A stretch of 14,442 nucleotides of DNA from positions 1-14,442 of the forward strand of contig CAZBRM010000012.1 of assembly GCA_964494655.1 (NCBI GenBank), in the 5' to 3' direction. The notes under the pieces were generated by a model. That model was not told the DNA's origin and ran no database searches. It worked only from the letters and a program-made list of their open reading frames with translations. The DNA comes from JAHJQT01 sp964494655. GTDB taxonomy: Bacteria; Patescibacteriota; Minisyncoccia; Portnoybacterales; UBA2143. Position 1 is the first letter of the stretch. The number at the start of each line of letters is the position of its first letter. The position numbers and the translations under genes are program-made. Below are positions 14,356-14,442 of the stretch, piece by piece.

Positions 14356-14442
14356 TTATCTCCCTCCTCCTTTTAAGATTATCTTTATTGTCCTTAGCAT
14401 AATGCTTAGATCTAAAATAAATGAGCGATGCTTAATATAATA
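14356..14442 (-). CDS. C-terminal end of a bacterial sugar transferase (polyprenyl-phosphate phosphoglycosyltransferase), partial
   Basis: The - strand is open from the right edge for 28 codons to a TAA at 14358-14356. The residues YYIKHRSFILDLSIMLRTIK match the characteristic end of the bacterial sugar transferase family (WbaP/WcaJ/PglC-like: a Tyr-Tyr, then Ser, then Asp-Leu, then a Leu-x-Thr helix). These enzymes attach the first sugar-1-phosphate to undecaprenyl phosphate and start glycan assembly at the inner membrane. Only the tail is in the window, so the catalytic Asp-Glu pair and membrane anchor cannot be checked. The final GGGR replaces the usual Gly-rich Ala-Tyr ending; those codons also carry the ribosome site of the next gene. 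Its position as the first visible gene of the leftward run fits an operon beginning with the initiating transferase. Confidence 0.7.
   Translation of the reverse strand, partial: YYIKHRSFILDLSIMLRTIKIILKGGGR
14362..14370 (-). promoter_or_regulatory. Strong Shine-Dalgarno site of the epimerase gene
   Basis: The - strand reads GGAGGAGGG here, containing AGGAGG at 14368-14363, 11 bases before the ATG at 14351, and a second GGAGG register. It is the only long anti-SD match seen before any start in the window. It lies inside the final Gly-Gly-Gly codons of the upstream gene, so the epimerase can start while that mRNA is being translated to its end. Confidence 0.8.

Noticed and set aside
1..14442. 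Mobile element, CRISPR, tRNA or defence genes
   Set aside because: No transposase, integrase, spaced direct repeats, cloverleaf-like gene, nuclease or toxin motif was found by reading both strands; all genes fit glycan synthesis or SAM-dependent tailoring.

Overview
The window is AT-rich, with TGG for Trp and ordinary TAA/TAG/TGA stops, so it shows no sign of a recoded stop. It is almost fully coding: 13 complete genes plus a fragment at each end, and no gap over 70 bases between genes. No tRNA, rRNA, CRISPR, transposase or integrase is visible. The gene content (polyprenyl-phosphate sugar transferase end, nucleotide-sugar enzymes, glycosyltransferases, methyltransferases) is a bacterial surface-glycan locus. 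The AT-rich, tightly packed, Shine-Dalgarno-poor style suggests an uncultured lineage such as Patescibacteria/CPR. That is inference; no phylogenetic marker is present.

Left half (1-7239, all + strand): an unidentified gene end, a class I methyltransferase, a radical SAM/SPASM protein, a second methyltransferase overlapping it by 52 bases, a MycE-like metal-dependent sugar O-methyltransferase, a GT4 glycosyltransferase, a GT2 glycosyltransferase overlapping it by 14 bases, and a ten-segment GT-C-type membrane glycosyltransferase.

Right half (7241-14442, all - strand, so read from the right edge leftward): the end of a membrane sugar-phosphate transferase, an extended SDR nucleotide-sugar epimerase, a DegT-family aminotransferase, a DPM1/GtrB-like GT2 with two C-terminal membrane segments, a B12-binding-type radical SAM protein, a methyltransferase, an LPG-synthase-TM/flippase-like membrane protein, and a zinc-ribbon methyltransferase. 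The two blocks converge with one base between their stop codons.

Working model (inference): the right-hand block starts a lipid-linked glycan and makes an amino or epimerised sugar. The GT2 at 11274-12182 charges a polyprenyl phosphate with one sugar, the membrane protein at 8167-9129 may help move it across the membrane, and the GT-C enzyme at 5677-7239 may use it outside. The GT4 and GT2 of the left block extend the chain in the cytoplasm. Five methyltransferases and two radical SAM enzymes would then decorate it. The unusual feature is this density of SAM-dependent tailoring rather than any single unknown gene; I did not find a clear defence, RiPP or mobile system.
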